From: Deltaproteobacteria bacterium ADurb.Bin207
Lineage (GTDB): Bacteria > Myxococcota_A > Polyangia > Polyangiales > Polyangiaceae
DNA length: 63,226 nucleotides
NCBI GenBank assembly: GCA_002070115.1
Contig: MWCO01000029.1
Location: 1-63,226 of the forward strand
Direction of reading: 5' to 3'
The position numbers were made by a program, and so were the translations under genes. Position 1 is the first letter of the stretch. The number at the start of each line of letters is the position of its first letter. Under the pieces are notes generated by a model that ran no database searches, had not been told where the DNA came from, and saw only the letters and a program-made list of their open reading frames with translations. Positions 63,124 through 63,226 of this stretch are shown one piece after another.

Positions 63124-63226
63124 GGTCCAGAACGTCTTCCACTTACCCGATCTTCAGATCCACCCCCCAACGGACCCCTCAATCCAAAGGCAAGGGGACC
63201 GTGTGGTCGGGACCCGTCGACAGAAA

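Overview
The window looks like a chromosomal segment of a predatory or social deltaproteobacterium-type organism (Myxococcota, most like the Polyangia). Four eukaryotic-like Ser/Thr kinases occur within 37 kb. Many lipoproteins carry a Gly/Thr/Ser-rich stalk directly after the lipobox, and two surface proteins end in a MYXO-CTERM-like tail. Cys-rich surface proteins, a FAAL/ACP pair and a PATAN-type response protein point the same way. The genus cannot be told from this sequence.

Layout. 1-8271: an exported formylglycine-generating-enzyme-like protein (cut by the window edge), two stalked Cys-containing lipoproteins, a kinase, a small winged-helix protein, the ABC-F factor ettA and a vWA lipoprotein. 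8296-8455: tRNA-Asp with promoter and terminator. 8614-13258: a flippase-like membrane protein, a small exported protein, and a kinase co-transcribed with a PEGA-like membrane protein. 13266-26441: an island of surface proteins: a 1094-residue Cys-repeat protein, a YWTD-like propeller, an SGNH-like protein, a GH13 amylase, an unrecognised 400-residue protein, and an FG-GAP protein. 26496-30055: fatty acyl-AMP ligase plus acyl carrier protein, and a CCA/poly(A)-type nucleotidyltransferase. 30165-36720: two more kinases, one a 1450-residue fusion with cyclase-like, AAA and TPR parts. 36787-45559: a ThpR-like protein, a threonine-dehydratase-like enzyme, a degenerate HD-GYP/receiver/PATAN protein, a pseudouridine-synthase/methyltransferase fusion and a membrane chemoreceptor. 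45738-47884: dnaA and a DnaA-box region that may be oriC. 49250-56314: a tight nine-gene operon. 56330-61596: a lipoprotein, a TauE/SafE permease and a large C39-like/FG-GAP surface protein. 61608-61965: the complete tmRNA gene ssrA. 62059-63123: a GC-rich tyrosine integrase just downstream of ssrA, the likely edge of an integrated element.

The most coherent system is the nine-gene operon. It joins a four-subunit 2-oxoacid:ferredoxin oxidoreductase to NuoE-, NuoF- and truncated NuoG-like subunits, a dicluster-type ferredoxin and a ParA/MinD-like ATPase. This suggests a complex or pathway that passes electrons from oxidative decarboxylation of 2-oxoacids to NAD, possibly with flavin-based bifurcation. 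No hydrogenase subunit is present.

Several signalling or RNA-processing proteins have changed key residues: two kinases with HRDVSPQN loops, a receiver with Glu at the phospho-Asp position, an HD-GYP domain lacking its second histidine pair, and a ThpR-like protein lacking the Thr of both HxTx motifs. Several intergenic regions hold perfect inverted repeats, the best being an 18-bp palindrome at 24264-24281. No CRISPR array or insertion sequence was seen.
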